64,000 nt of DNA from Dyella terrae (GTDB taxonomy: Bacteria; Pseudomonadota; Gammaproteobacteria; Xanthomonadales; Rhodanobacteraceae), in NCBI RefSeq assembly GCF_004322705.1, contig NZ_SIZZ01000001.1, forward strand, positions 1,913,213 to 1,977,212. The letters run 5' to 3'. Both the position numbers and the translations under genes were made by a program. This document shows, piece after piece, positions 27,488 through 37,144 of this stretch. Position 1 is the first letter of the stretch; each line of letters starts with the position of its first letter. The notes under the pieces were generated by a model, which searched no databases, was not told the DNA's origin, and saw nothing but the letters and a program-made list of their open reading frames with translations.

Positions 27488-29302
27488 GGCAACCTGGGAA
27501 TTGACCCGTGTGTTTTTCGGCCGGCGGCCGCCCTTCGAATCCTCGATCCAGGCGTTGATCCGCTCCTCAAGCACGTCCAGCGGCAACGCCCCACCGCCCA
27601 GGACATGGTCATGGAAAGCCCGGATGTCGAAACGATCGCCCAGCTCAGCCTTGGCGCGATCGCGCAGCGCCAGGATCTTCAGCTGACCCATCTTGTAGCC
27701 CAGGGCCTGGCCCGGCCACGCGATATAGCGATCGGTCTCGGCCTGAATATCCGGCTCGTCGTCGCTGGAATGCGCATGGAAGAAATCGACCATCTGCTGC
27801 CGCGTCCAGTGTTTGTAGTGGACGCCCGTATCGAGCACCAGACGATTGGCGCGCAACAACTCATCGCAAAGGCGGCCGTAGTCCGACAGCGGATCGCGAT
27901 AGAAGCCGATGTCCTTGCCCAGGCGCTCGGCATAGAGCGCCCAGCCTTCCTGGTAAGCGTTGTAACTGGCCTGCTGGCGAAACGTCGGCAGGTTCGGCAG
28001 CGTCTGCGCGATCGAAATCTGCATGTGATGGCCGGGAATGCCTTCGTGATACGCCGTCGATTCGATGGTGAGAATCGTGCGGTGTTCGACATCGCCGGTA
28101 TTGATGAACACCTGGCCCGGACGCGAACCGTCCGGCGTGCCCTGGTGGTATTCGGCGGCCGGCGATTCGTCTTCGCGATAGGTCTCGACCGGCACCACTT
28201 TCACTTCGGTCTTGGGCAGCACACCAAAGAGCTTGGGCAACTCCGGCTCCATCTGCGCGACGAAGCCGCGATAGCGATTGAGCAGGTCCTCCCGTGATTT
28301 GGGATGCAGCGATGCGTCGGTTTTCAGAGCCGCGCGGAAACTGGCGAGATCCGGATAACCCTTGGCCTTCGCAATGGCCGTCATCTCGTCTTCGATGCGT
28401 TTGACCTCAGCCAGGCCGATCTCATGGATGCGCTCCGGTGTCTCGTGCGTCGTCGTCATCAGCTCGACGTTGAGGCGGTACATCGCATCGCCATTGGGCA
28501 GCTGCCAGACGCCCGGTTCAGTGCGACCGTAAGGCGCGTAGTCCTTGCGCACGAAGTCGCCAAGCTTGCGATACGCCGGACGCACCTTGGTATCGATGGC
28601 CTTGACGATGGCGTCCTGCAGGCGCTTGCGATCAGCGGCGGAGATGCTCGCAGGAAACTGCTTCAACGGCTCGGCAAACGCATTCTGGGGGCCCGCCGGC
28701 TTGGCTATACTGTCGATCTGGCCGGCCACGGCATCCAGCAGATAGCGCGGCTGCATGAGGCCATCGCGCTTGCCCTGCTGTGCCATGGCGGTGACCTGGG
28801 CCAGCACGTCCGGAATGGCATTCAGACGCGCAATGTAGTCGTCGTACTGTTTGGCGTTGTCGAACGGGATGGAGCTGACGAAGCCGGGCAACGACAGCTG
28901 CACGCCATTCAACTGATCCAGCGGCATTTCATGCAGTTTGGCGTCGTAGCTGCGGATCGCGTCCTTGAGTTGGCGAACCATGAGCTCCTGGTTCAGTCGC
29001 TCGTCGTCGCTGAAGCCCGTGGCGTCGATGGCTTCGAAGCGCTGCAGATACTGTTCGTTGAGCTTGCGCTCCTTCGCCGCGAATTCGGGCGAATAGTCGC
29101 TCCAGCGCGTGTTGTAGCGGAGGTCGCCCAGAAGCGTCGCCGTCTCAGGCGACACCGCCAGTTCGTGCTGCCACTGCTCATCGAGCAGGGTATGCAGCGC
29201 CTTCACCCGCGCTGCCACATCCGGAGAGCCCGACTGGGCGAATGCGGCCGCACAGGCCAGGGCCAACCCACTCGTGCAAAACGCGCGCAACGCATGCTTC
29301 AT
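27482..29302 (-). CDS. DUF885 zinc-metallopeptidase-like secreted protein
   Basis: 606 residues starting at the ATG at 29302, with a signal peptide (MKHALRAFCTSGLALACAAAFA) and then a long helical DUF885 domain. The motif YHEGIPGHHMQ near residue 417 is the HExxxH-like zinc site of this gluzincin-related family, and QEGWALYAE follows as the third-ligand segment. Some DUF885 proteins are peptidases; the substrate here is unknown. It lies 71 bases after the last permease gene in the same direction, so it probably belongs to the exporter operon. Confidence 0.88.
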   Translation of the reverse strand: MKHALRAFCTSGLALACAAAFAQSGSPDVAARVKALHTLLDEQWQHELAVSPETATLLGDLRYNTRWSDYSPEFAAKERKLNEQYLQRFEAIDATGFSDDERLNQELMVRQLKDAIRSYDAKLHEMPLDQLNGVQLSLPGFVSSIPFDNAKQYDDYIARLNAIPDVLAQVTAMAQQGKRDGLMQPRYLLDAVAGQIDSIAKPAGPQNAFAEPLKQFPASISAADRKRLQDAIVKAIDTKVRPAYRKLGDFVRKDYAPYGRTEPGVWQLPNGDAMYRLNVELMTTTHETPERIHEIGLAEVKRIEDEMTAIAKAKGYPDLASFRAALKTDASLHPKSREDLLNRYRGFVAQMEPELPKLFGVLPKTEVKVVPVETYREDESPAAEYHQGTPDGSRPGQVFINTGDVEHRTILTIESTAYHEGIPGHHMQISIAQTLPNLPTFRQQASYNAYQEGWALYAERLGKDIGFYRDPLSDYGRLCDELLRANRLVLDTGVHYKHWTRQQMVDFFHAHSSDDEPDIQAETDRYIAWPGQALGYKMGQLKILALRDRAKAELGDRFDIRAFHDHVLGGGALPLDVLEERINAWIEDSKGGRRPKNTRVNSQVAP

Positions 29303-29330
29303 GACGAACCTCGCAGGGAAACGGGACGGA

Positions 29331-29358
29331 CGCAGGCAGAGTCCCCACCCTGCCTGCG
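29331..29358 (-). other. Intercistronic hairpin, permease B4/DUF885 gap
   Basis: Nine-bp stem CGCAGGCAG/CTGCCTGCG with a 10-nt loop, between the last permease gene and the DUF885 gene. No T-run on the minus strand. Confidence 0.6.
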
Positions 29359-29373
29359 CCGCCGCGCATGGTT

Positions 29374-30588
29374 TCACACCGAGCGCGTCGCTACCACCGG
29401 CGGGACTGCCGCCGCCCGCATGGCAGGCCCAAGCACGGCCAGCTGGCCGAGCCCCCACAGCACTGCCGCGCCCAACGGCAAGTAGAACAACGGCAAGCGC
29501 GGCAGTTCGTACAGGTGCATCAGGGTCAGGTTCAGGCCATAAGCCATGAACATGCCCAGCGCGATGCCGCCTGTGACGATCAGGAAATTTTCTGTCTGGA
29601 AGTAATGCAGGATGTCGCCCCGCGTCGCGCCGATGGCACGGCGGATACCGATCTGCTTGCGGCGCTGTTGTACCCAGAAGCTCGCCAGGCCCACGATGCC
29701 CAGAGCCGTCACCAGCAACAGGGCAAAAATCACGCCGATCAGAATACCCGCCATGGTGCGGTCCTGACGGAAGTAGTAGTGACGCAGATCGCCCAGGCTC
29801 TTGCTGTAATCCTGATCGAGCACCACGTCCGGCGCGATGGTGGCAATACTGTCCTTGGCCTGGCGCATCACCCGTTCGAGATCGCCAGGGGCGGCTTTGA
29901 TCAGATAACTGCCAGCCAGGAAACGGCCCGAGCCACCGGGTACGAAGACCGACCATTCACTACCCACACCCGTCATCCCACCGGGCTGAGGCACCGTGAA
30001 ATGATCGACGATGCCGACGACCTGATAGCGCCAGTCGCCCGAGTACAAGAACTTACCCAGCGGGTCTTCGCCCGGCCAAACGTGTTCGGCGAACGCACGT
30101 GTGGTGACCACCGGGGCCGCATGCGGAAGCAAGTCGTTGAACGTCTGGTATTCGTCCACCGTCGGCTTGCGACCGGCCACCAGACGCAGGCCAAGCGCGT
30201 CAAAGCTGCCGGGGCCACCGAGGTACATTTCGACGACACCGGCGCGCGTCTTCCCATCCACATCGCGCATGACACCCATGGTGCCGCGGCGACGGCCGAA
30301 GGGGATCGAGTTTAGCTGCGTGACCGACTGCACGCCGGGGATGCTACGCAGACCGGTCAGAATGCGTGCATTGAGATCCGTTGCCTGATTGTCTTCATAA
30401 CCGTCGATCTGAATCGTTCCAAGCGACGCTTCTTCCACGCCGCTGTCGATCTGCATCATTTCGATGCGATGCACGATGAGGAAACAGGCGTTGCAGAGTA
30501 CCGCGCAGGCGAGCGCAATCTCGAGCGCGATCAGCAGGGTCGCCAGGCGGTGTTTGCGCAGTGCGCTGAGTATGGGCTTGATATGCAT
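29374..30588 (-). CDS. ABC exporter permease B4 (MacB/FtsX type)
   Basis: 404 residues. One N-terminal membrane helix after MHIKPILSALRKHR, a periplasmic MacB_PCD-like domain (about residues 40-270) and three C-terminal helices. The cytoplasmic coupling segment FWVQQRRKQIGIRRAIGAT is intact, so it should still engage an ATPase. C-terminus VPPVVATRSV matches B3. Ten bases after A4, whose stop TGA starts the GAGGAGG ribosome site of this gene. Last permease of the array. Confidence 0.93.
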   Translation of the reverse strand: MHIKPILSALRKHRLATLLIALEIALACAVLCNACFLIVHRIEMMQIDSGVEEASLGTIQIDGYEDNQATDLNARILTGLRSIPGVQSVTQLNSIPFGRRRGTMGVMRDVDGKTRAGVVEMYLGGPGSFDALGLRLVAGRKPTVDEYQTFNDLLPHAAPVVTTRAFAEHVWPGEDPLGKFLYSGDWRYQVVGIVDHFTVPQPGGMTGVGSEWSVFVPGGSGRFLAGSYLIKAAPGDLERVMRQAKDSIATIAPDVVLDQDYSKSLGDLRHYYFRQDRTMAGILIGVIFALLLVTALGIVGLASFWVQQRRKQIGIRRAIGATRGDILHYFQTENFLIVTGGIALGMFMAYGLNLTLMHLYELPRLPLFYLPLGAAVLWGLGQLAVLGPAMRAAAVPPVVATRSV

Positions 30589-30598
30589 GTCGCCCTCC

Positions 30599-31921
30599 TC
30601 AGAGCGTCTTCAACTGCAGGCCGGGGGCGACGCGACTGGCACGGATCGCGGGGAGCAGACCAGCCAGGAGGCTGGTCAGCAACGCCAGCGCAAAAGTGAT
30701 GATGAACATGGACGAATCCAGGTGCGCCAGGTCGGCAAACTCCACCGGCTGCGACCGCACCACGGCCAGACCACCCAGGGTGAAGAACAACCCAAGGATG
30801 CCGCCCACCAGACCCACGACACCGGCTTCAACCAGACACTGCGCGAAGATCGCACCACGTGTGGCCCCCAATGCACGGCGCACACCAATCTCACCGGCAC
30901 GGCGCAGGAACTTGGCCAGTAACAGACCAATGGTGTTGAACAGGCAGATCGCCAGGAAGGCAAAGGCCAGCCACGTCTGCAGCCGTACGTCACTCGGTAC
31001 CACGCCGTTGAAATCCAGCCAGGACATCAAATCACGCAGGCGCGTGTTCTGCGGGCGTGCAACGCGACCAAGCTGATGCTGGGCGGCTGCATAACCATCG
31101 AGCATCCGCTTGTACTCGGCGACCTTGCTACTGTCATTGAGCTGCACCCACAAGATCAGCCACACGCAGGGCGAGTTGATCAGATGACCTGGGTTGGGCG
31201 CCGAAGACCAGCAAGTGAATTGCGAGAAGTTGCCATCATTGATATCGAGGCCACTGAGGAACGGGACGAACACGTCCTGCGTCTTGCCGTAGAAGCCAGA
31301 CGTCTGACCAGCCGAAAACCGACCGCCCGCCACTGTGTAAAACACCGGTGATGGACGCCACGGTGCAAGCACACCGATGATGCGGGCATCGGTGTCACGC
31401 AGGCGCAGCGTCTTGCCCACGCTATTGGTGCCGCCGAAGAGCTTTTGATTGAGGTCACTGGAGATGACGACTACACGCGATCGGCTTGCGTCATCCTGCG
31501 CCGTCCACGGACCGCCATACTGGAACGGCACATCGAACATGGCGAAGAAGTCAGTATGCGTCGACATCATCTGAAGCAGCAAAGGTGGCAGCTTCGATTC
31601 CGGCGAACGCAGTTTGATGTCGCTGGTATTGAGAATCGCCTGCCGATCCGCCTTGTGCGTGCTCCACAGGTCCATGGCGGACTGGTAGTCCAGCATGTCG
31701 AGCGGCTCCTTGAAGTCGCCCGGATTCGGGTTGCCGTCGACCTGGGCGTAGAACAGGTGCTGGCTACGACCCGGCAACGGATCGCCGGACAACAGGTGCA
31801 ACACCGTCAAGGTGGTCATGCTGGCACCGATGCCGACGGCAATCGCCAGCACCATCAGCGCCGTCAGCACTTTGTTGCGTTTCAGGCTACGCAGCGCAAG
31901 ATCGAGGTAGTAACCGAACAT
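30599..31921 (-). CDS. ABC exporter permease A4 (MacB/FtsX type)
   Basis: 440 residues from the ATG at 31921, preceded by GGAG; an ATG four codons upstream is the alternative, but A3 also begins MFGYYLDLALRSLKRNK. Four membrane helices, a large periplasmic domain containing NSPCVWLILW, and coupling segment AGEIGVRRALGATRGAIF. C-terminus GLQLKTL. Closest to A3 within the array. A GC-rich hairpin at 31938-31961 sits just before it. Confidence 0.93.
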   Translation of the reverse strand: MFGYYLDLALRSLKRNKVLTALMVLAIAVGIGASMTTLTVLHLLSGDPLPGRSQHLFYAQVDGNPNPGDFKEPLDMLDYQSAMDLWSTHKADRQAILNTSDIKLRSPESKLPPLLLQMMSTHTDFFAMFDVPFQYGGPWTAQDDASRSRVVVISSDLNQKLFGGTNSVGKTLRLRDTDARIIGVLAPWRPSPVFYTVAGGRFSAGQTSGFYGKTQDVFVPFLSGLDINDGNFSQFTCWSSAPNPGHLINSPCVWLILWVQLNDSSKVAEYKRMLDGYAAAQHQLGRVARPQNTRLRDLMSWLDFNGVVPSDVRLQTWLAFAFLAICLFNTIGLLLAKFLRRAGEIGVRRALGATRGAIFAQCLVEAGVVGLVGGILGLFFTLGGLAVVRSQPVEFADLAHLDSSMFIITFALALLTSLLAGLLPAIRASRVAPGLQLKTL

Positions 31922-31937
31922 CCGAATCTCCATGGAT

Positions 31938-31961
31938 CGGGCCCGCCGTACGACGGGCCCG
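31938..31961 (-). other. Intercistronic hairpin, permease B3/A4 gap
   Basis: Stem CGGGCCCG/CGGGCCCG enclosing a further CG-TA-CG pairing, in the 52-bp gap between permease genes B3 and A4. No T-run downstream on the minus strand. Confidence 0.6.
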
Positions 31962-31973
31962 TTTCAACTCAAA

Positions 31974-33197
31974 TCACACCGAACGCGTCGCCACGACAGG
32001 CGGCACGGCTGCTGCACGCATAGCCGGACCAAGTACCGCGGCCTGCCCGATCAGCCACAAGGCGACAGCGCCAATGGGCAGATAGAAACCGGGCAACCGC
32101 GGGAGCTCGTACTTCGACATCAGGAATACATTGATGCCGTAAGCGAGCGCCATGCCGATGACTATGCCAATGGTGGCCAGCAGGAAGTTTTCGGTCTGGA
32201 AGTAACGCAGGATGTGTCCGCGCGTGGCACCCAGTGCGCGACGCACGCCGATCTGACGGCGACGCTGTGCCACCCAGAAGCTGCCCAGGCCGACGATGCC
32301 CAGCGCTGTGACAACCAGCAGCGCGACGCAGACGCCGATCAGCAAGCCGGTCATCGCGCGGTCGCCCTGGAAGTACTTGGCGCGCACGTCGGTCCACAGC
32401 TCCTTCTTCCAGACGATGCGATGCGGGTTGTTCTTTTTCAGCGTCTCAAGCGCCGCGTCACGTACGCGTTCGCGATCCGCCGGCGAGGTGCGAATGATGT
32501 ACTGGCCATCGTCCACGCCGATCGGAATCATCATGCTGTATTGCGCTTCGGCGTCTTTCCAGATCGACGGACGAACCAGGTTCTTCACCACGCCAACCAC
32601 CTGCAGCGGCATGTCCGAACCCATCCACAGCTGCTTGCCCAGGGCCGACTGCCCCGGCCACATGCGCTCGGCCATGTCCTGGGTGATGACCACGATATGC
32701 GGCAGGCCCTCGGTCTTGCCCGAGATGAACGCCTTCTTGGCGTCGTCCATGGTGACGTAGTCACTTTCCTGCAACAGGCGACCGGCAACCAGTTGCACGC
32801 CTAGCGTCTGGGCGACGTTCACGCCGTAGTAGTTGGTGGCGTTGAGCGTGCTCAGCTTCTGCTTCGGGTCGATCTTGATGCCGCTGTTGTTGGACGAGCG
32901 CCCGAAGGGCACCTGGTTCACCGACGCCACTTCCTTGACGCCCGGAATGGCGCGCAAGGCGGCCAGATCCTGCAGGGAACGCGCGTGTTCATCGGTGGTT
33001 TTGCCAATATCCGCCATCGCCACCTGAATCAGCTCTTGTTCGGCCACGCCACTGGGCATGTTGATGCGCTCAATACGCTGCGTGACCAGGAACACCGCGT
33101 TGCACACGATGGCGCAGGTCAGTGCGATTTCCAGGATCACCAGCAGCGCGGTGGTTTTGTGTCGACGCAGAGTCGAAAGAATCGGGAAGATTTCCAT
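31974..33197 (-). CDS. ABC exporter permease B3 (MacB/FtsX type)
   Basis: 407 residues from the ATG at 33197 (GAGGAA upstream, overlapping the A3 stop); the open frame continues upstream but overlaps A3. N-terminal helix after MEIFPILSTLRRHK, periplasmic domain to about residue 280, three C-terminal helices, coupling segment FWVAQRRRQIGVRRALGAT, end VPPVVATRSV. B3 and B4 form one subfamily, B1 and B2 another, by their N- and C-termini. Confidence 0.93.
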   Translation of the reverse strand: MEIFPILSTLRRHKTTALLVILEIALTCAIVCNAVFLVTQRIERINMPSGVAEQELIQVAMADIGKTTDEHARSLQDLAALRAIPGVKEVASVNQVPFGRSSNNSGIKIDPKQKLSTLNATNYYGVNVAQTLGVQLVAGRLLQESDYVTMDDAKKAFISGKTEGLPHIVVITQDMAERMWPGQSALGKQLWMGSDMPLQVVGVVKNLVRPSIWKDAEAQYSMMIPIGVDDGQYIIRTSPADRERVRDAALETLKKNNPHRIVWKKELWTDVRAKYFQGDRAMTGLLIGVCVALLVVTALGIVGLGSFWVAQRRRQIGVRRALGATRGHILRYFQTENFLLATIGIVIGMALAYGINVFLMSKYELPRLPGFYLPIGAVALWLIGQAAVLGPAMRAAAVPPVVATRSV

Positions 33198-33205
33198 GTC
33201 GTTCC

Positions 33206-34510
33206 TCACTGACTCTTGAGCTGCAGGGCGGGGGTGATCTGGCAGGCACGCCACGCGGGCAACAGACCGGCCAGGAGGCTCGAAACCAGGGCGAGTACGA
33301 ACGTGATGGCCAGCATGCTGAGATCCAGATGGGCCAGAGAGGCATAGTCCGCCGGCTGCTGACGCACCAGCCACAGACCCAGGAAGGCCAGGCCCAGGCC
33401 GCAGATACCGCCTGCCATACCGATGATGCAAGCCTCGATGAGCAGCTGCTTGAACACCTCGCCTTTGGACGCACCCAGCGCGCGACGCACGCCGAGCTCG
33501 CCGGATTTGCGCAGGAACTTGGCCAGCATCAGGCCAATCGTGTTCACCAGACAGACGATCAGGAAGCCCAGCGCCAGCCAGCTCTGCAGGCGCACGTCGC
33601 TGGGCACGACCTTCTGGTAGTCCAGCCATTCGTTGACGTTGCGCAGCTTGACGTTCACCGGACGCTGGAAGCGACCGAGCGTCTTCTGCTCCTTGGAGTA
33701 GTTCTCGACGAACGCTTTGTACTCGGCCGCCTTCGACGCATCGGCCAACTCCACCCAGAACTGCATCCAGACGCACTCGGCATTTTCCAGATGGTCGGAA
33801 TCCGCACCGCCCTTGCCCCAGCAATCCATGCTGCCGTTGCGCGGCATCTTCAGATCGCGCGAGGTGGACAGCGGCACGAAGACTTCTTCGAGCTCGGTGT
33901 AGTTGCCGGTATTGAGATCGTAGAAATGCGGGTTCGGGCGCCAGGTGTCGAGCACGCCGATGACGCGGAAGTCGGCATCCTGCAAGCGGATGGTCTGACC
34001 GGTGCTGTCCTTGTCGCCAAACAGCTTGTCGTTGAGGGTGCGGGTGATGACGACGACACGCGACTTGCTCTCGTCATCCGCATCCGACCAGCCATGGCCA
34101 TACAGGAACGGTGCGTCGAACATCGCGAAGAAATTGGACGTGGTGTAACGCGAGTCGCTGTAGAACGGGTCGATATCCGCCTTCGCCGGCTGAATCGGCA
34201 CCGCGCCACCCGTCATCAGCGCCTGGCGCGCGCCGCGCTTGGCCTTCAGCAGGTTCATGCCGTCGATCCAGGTGACCTGATCCGGCGGCTCGCCACCTTC
34301 GCGATAGCCGTCCATATCCTGCGGGTCAAGCTGCGGATAGAACAGCCGTGCGCTCTTGCTCGGAATGGGATCTCCCGAGAGCACGTGCAGCACGGTGAAG
34401 GTGGTCATGCAGGCGCCAATGCCCAGGGCAATGGCCAGCACCATCAGCGCGGTCAGCACCTTGTTACGCTTCAAGCTGCGCAAGGCGAGATCCAAGTAGT
34501 AACCAAACAT
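33206..34510 (-). CDS. ABC exporter permease A3 (MacB/FtsX type)
   Basis: 434 residues starting MFGYYLDLALRSLKRNKVL. N-terminal helix (about 20-42), periplasmic domain with Cys-containing segments MDCWGKGG and NAECVWMQFW, three C-terminal helices, coupling segment SGELGVRRALGASKGEVF, end ALQLKSQ. Its stop codon is followed at 8 bp by B3, and the TGAGG of the stop is the B3 ribosome site. 28 bases separate it from B2. Confidence 0.93.
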   Translation of the reverse strand: MFGYYLDLALRSLKRNKVLTALMVLAIALGIGACMTTFTVLHVLSGDPIPSKSARLFYPQLDPQDMDGYREGGEPPDQVTWIDGMNLLKAKRGARQALMTGGAVPIQPAKADIDPFYSDSRYTTSNFFAMFDAPFLYGHGWSDADDESKSRVVVITRTLNDKLFGDKDSTGQTIRLQDADFRVIGVLDTWRPNPHFYDLNTGNYTELEEVFVPLSTSRDLKMPRNGSMDCWGKGGADSDHLENAECVWMQFWVELADASKAAEYKAFVENYSKEQKTLGRFQRPVNVKLRNVNEWLDYQKVVPSDVRLQSWLALGFLIVCLVNTIGLMLAKFLRKSGELGVRRALGASKGEVFKQLLIEACIIGMAGGICGLGLAFLGLWLVRQQPADYASLAHLDLSMLAITFVLALVSSLLAGLLPAWRACQITPALQLKSQ

Positions 34511-34538
34511 CCGTTTACCCTCCCCTTTGTCGCGTCGA

Positions 34539-35768
34539 TCAGATCGACCGCGTCGCCTCAACCGGCGAAACCTTGGAAGCCCTCATCGCGGGCGCGAGGA
34601 CCGCACCCTGCCCCAACAGCAACAGCAAAATCACGCCCACCAGCAGGTACGCCAGCGACAGGCGGCTCATTTCAAATCGGGTGACCAGCCAGAGATTCAT
34701 GATCACGGCGAGCAGGGCGCCCGCGATGATTCCGCCGGAGGTAATCAGCAGGTTCTCGGTCATGAAGTAGCCGAGAATGTCGCGACGCGTGGCACCCAGC
34801 GCGCGGCGTACGCCAATCTGCTTGCGCCGCTGCCCTACCCAGAAACTGGTCAGGCCGACGATGCCTGCTGCCGTAATGGCGAGCAACGCCACGCTGATGA
34901 TGCCCATCAGAATGGCCATGCCGCGGTCGCGGTCATAGGCAATGGCGCGCACCTGATCGAAGGTCAGCATGCCGACCTCGTCGTCGATGACACGTCGCGG
35001 GTTCTGTGCGAACAAGGCCTGCTTGACGGCCTTCATGGCCTCGTCGCGCTGCCCGGGCTTGGCGCGCACGATGTAGAAGCCACCCAACTCGATCGTCAGG
35101 CGCGCGGGCACGAGCAGCGAACGGTAGCGGAAACTCGACGCCCAACGATCCACGCTCTGGGTCTGCAACATGTCGACGATACCGACGATCGTGGTTTGTT
35201 CGCCCGCCAGATAAATGGGCTTACCTAAAGCGCTGCCATCGGGAAACAGCTTGTCTGCGAGCGTCCGCGTCACAATGACCGACGCCGGCTTCAGGTTGTC
35301 GCGCATGCCCATCGAGCGCACTTCATCGGCCGTGAAATTGCGGCCCGCAATCAGTTTCAACCCAAAGGTGTCAATCGTGTTCGGATCGGCAAAGTAGATC
35401 GCCGTACCTGACGAATCCTGCACCTGGGCGGGGTCGAGCTTGATGCCGTCGTCCCAGCCGCCGCCGCGCAGCGGAAAGGAGTTGCTCGCGGTGGCATCCG
35501 CCACGGAGGGCACGCTGCGCATGGCCTGGAGATCGGCCTGCATCTGCGCATTCAGTTCGACGTCGGTGTGCTTGCCCACCCATTCGTTCTGGATGGTGAA
35601 GATGTCCGCCTCGTCGATGCCGGTGGGCTCGGAGAGATGGGTCACGCGCTGCTGGATGATGAACAGCGCGTTGCACACGATCGCCAGCGTCAGGGCAATC
35701 TGCATGGCGATGAGGAAGGTACCCGCCTTGTGGCGGCGCAGTGCGGCGAGGATCGGCTTGATCTGCAT
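34539..35768 (-). CDS. ABC exporter permease B2 (MacB/FtsX type)
   Basis: 409 residues starting MQIKPILAALRRHKAGTF, almost identical in this part to B1. Four membrane helices, periplasmic domain, intact coupling segment FWVGQRRKQIGVRRALGAT and end VSPVEATRSI. Ten bases after A2, with GAGGAG overlapping the A2 stop codon. B1 and B2 look like products of a recent duplication of a whole A-B pair. Confidence 0.93.
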   Translation of the reverse strand: MQIKPILAALRRHKAGTFLIAMQIALTLAIVCNALFIIQQRVTHLSEPTGIDEADIFTIQNEWVGKHTDVELNAQMQADLQAMRSVPSVADATASNSFPLRGGGWDDGIKLDPAQVQDSSGTAIYFADPNTIDTFGLKLIAGRNFTADEVRSMGMRDNLKPASVIVTRTLADKLFPDGSALGKPIYLAGEQTTIVGIVDMLQTQSVDRWASSFRYRSLLVPARLTIELGGFYIVRAKPGQRDEAMKAVKQALFAQNPRRVIDDEVGMLTFDQVRAIAYDRDRGMAILMGIISVALLAITAAGIVGLTSFWVGQRRKQIGVRRALGATRRDILGYFMTENLLITSGGIIAGALLAVIMNLWLVTRFEMSRLSLAYLLVGVILLLLLGQGAVLAPAMRASKVSPVEATRSI

Positions 35769-35778
35769 GGCGCGCTCC

Positions 35779-37101
35779 TCAGTTCGACTTCAGCTGCCAG
35801 GCGGGTTGCACTTGCGCAGCCCGCCAGGTGGGATAGAAGGCGGCGATCAGCGTGCTGAGCACGGCGACGACGAGCGTGAGCAACACCAGCGAGAAGTCGA
35901 GTTGCGCCAGTTTGGCGATCTCCTTGCCGAACACCAGACCGGTGCCGAACATGCCGGCGCCTGTGAGAATCAGCCCGAGTACACCGCCACTGAGTCCGAC
36001 CATGCCTGCCTCGGCCAGGAACTGTTTGTAGATCTCCGCTCGCGAGGCACCCAGCGCACGACGCACGCCAATTTCCGGAGCACGGCGCATAAATTTCGCG
36101 AGCAAGAGGCCCACCGTATTGACCAGGCAGATGATCAGGAAGCTCACGGCAATGGTCAGCGCGATCCGGCTTTCCGGCGGCACGGCATGACGGTAGTCGA
36201 GCCAGTCGACCACGTTGCGCAGGCGCACATTGGGTGCCCATCCGAAGCGCCCGGAACGCTGCTGTTCTTCCGCGTAGCCACGCAGCCAGCTGCGGTAGGC
36301 ATCCTCGTCCGCCTTGGTCGGCAGCTCGACCCATGCGGCCAGCCACACGCACTCGCCGCGCAACCAGCTCTGGTAGTCGTTGCCGCGGTTCGGACCGCCA
36401 CCGCAGGTGTTGTTGCCCCAGGTATCCACCTTCAGGTCCATCATGTGATGGAACGGCACGTAGACCTGGGCCGGATCGGTATAGCCGTCGCTGTTGAACA
36501 TGTCGAAAAAGCGCGGCTTGGGGTCATAGGTGTCCGTCACACCGACGATGCGGTACGTGCCATCGTCCAGCTGAATGTCCTTTCCGACGCTGTTGGCCCC
36601 ATCGAAGAGCTTCTTGTTGAGCTCCTTGCTGATGACGGCCACCGCCTCGTGGGCGTCATCGCTCTCGTGGCTCCAGCCGGAGCCATACAGGAACGGCACC
36701 TCGAACATCGGAAAGAAATCGCCGAAAGTGGCGTACCCGCGCACCTTGAACGGCAATCGCTCGGTCGTGGTGGAGATCACCGAGGCGGAGATCGGAAAGA
36801 ACACCGTCTGCCGTTCGGCCTTCTTCGCCTTCATCAGCGCCATGGCGTCCGTATAGTTGAGCGCCGGCGGCGGCTCGCCGGCGCGGTTGTACGTAGGCCC
36901 CCAGTTGTCGATCTGCGGCACGAACAGCACCGAGGATTTCTGCGGTATCGGATTACCCGACACCGCCCTGAATACCGCGTAGGTGATCATGGAGGCGGCC
37001 ACGCCGATACCGATCGACATGATCATCAGCGCCGTCAGCACCGGATTACGGCGCAGGCTCTTCGCACCAAGTCGCAGGTTATGGACAAACATGCCGCTCA
37101 T
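35779..37101 (-). CDS. ABC exporter permease A2 (MacB/FtsX type)
   Basis: 440 residues from the ATG at 37101 (AGGAAA upstream); an internal ATG at 37092 is the position equivalent to the A1 start. N-terminal helix in RSLRRNPVLTALMIMSIGIG-like context, periplasmic domain with WGNNTCGGGP and LRGECVWLAAW cysteines, three C-terminal helices, coupling segment APEIGVRRALGASRAEIY, end AWQLKSN. It pairs with B2. Confidence 0.93.
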   Translation of the reverse strand: MSGMFVHNLRLGAKSLRRNPVLTALMIMSIGIGVAASMITYAVFRAVSGNPIPQKSSVLFVPQIDNWGPTYNRAGEPPPALNYTDAMALMKAKKAERQTVFFPISASVISTTTERLPFKVRGYATFGDFFPMFEVPFLYGSGWSHESDDAHEAVAVISKELNKKLFDGANSVGKDIQLDDGTYRIVGVTDTYDPKPRFFDMFNSDGYTDPAQVYVPFHHMMDLKVDTWGNNTCGGGPNRGNDYQSWLRGECVWLAAWVELPTKADEDAYRSWLRGYAEEQQRSGRFGWAPNVRLRNVVDWLDYRHAVPPESRIALTIAVSFLIICLVNTVGLLLAKFMRRAPEIGVRRALGASRAEIYKQFLAEAGMVGLSGGVLGLILTGAGMFGTGLVFGKEIAKLAQLDFSLVLLTLVVAVLSTLIAAFYPTWRAAQVQPAWQLKSN

Positions 37102-37144
37102 GCTTTCCTCGCGTCAGAGTGAAACAGGGTCACCAACGTCAGAC

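Noticed and set aside
25807..27504. 565-codon plus-strand frame opposite the response regulator
   Set aside because: Shadow of the well-supported regulator gene; composition not protein-like.
33198..33824. Extension of permease B3 by 209 codons upstream
   Set aside because: It would lie antiphase inside A3; B3 has a good start and ribosome site at 33197.
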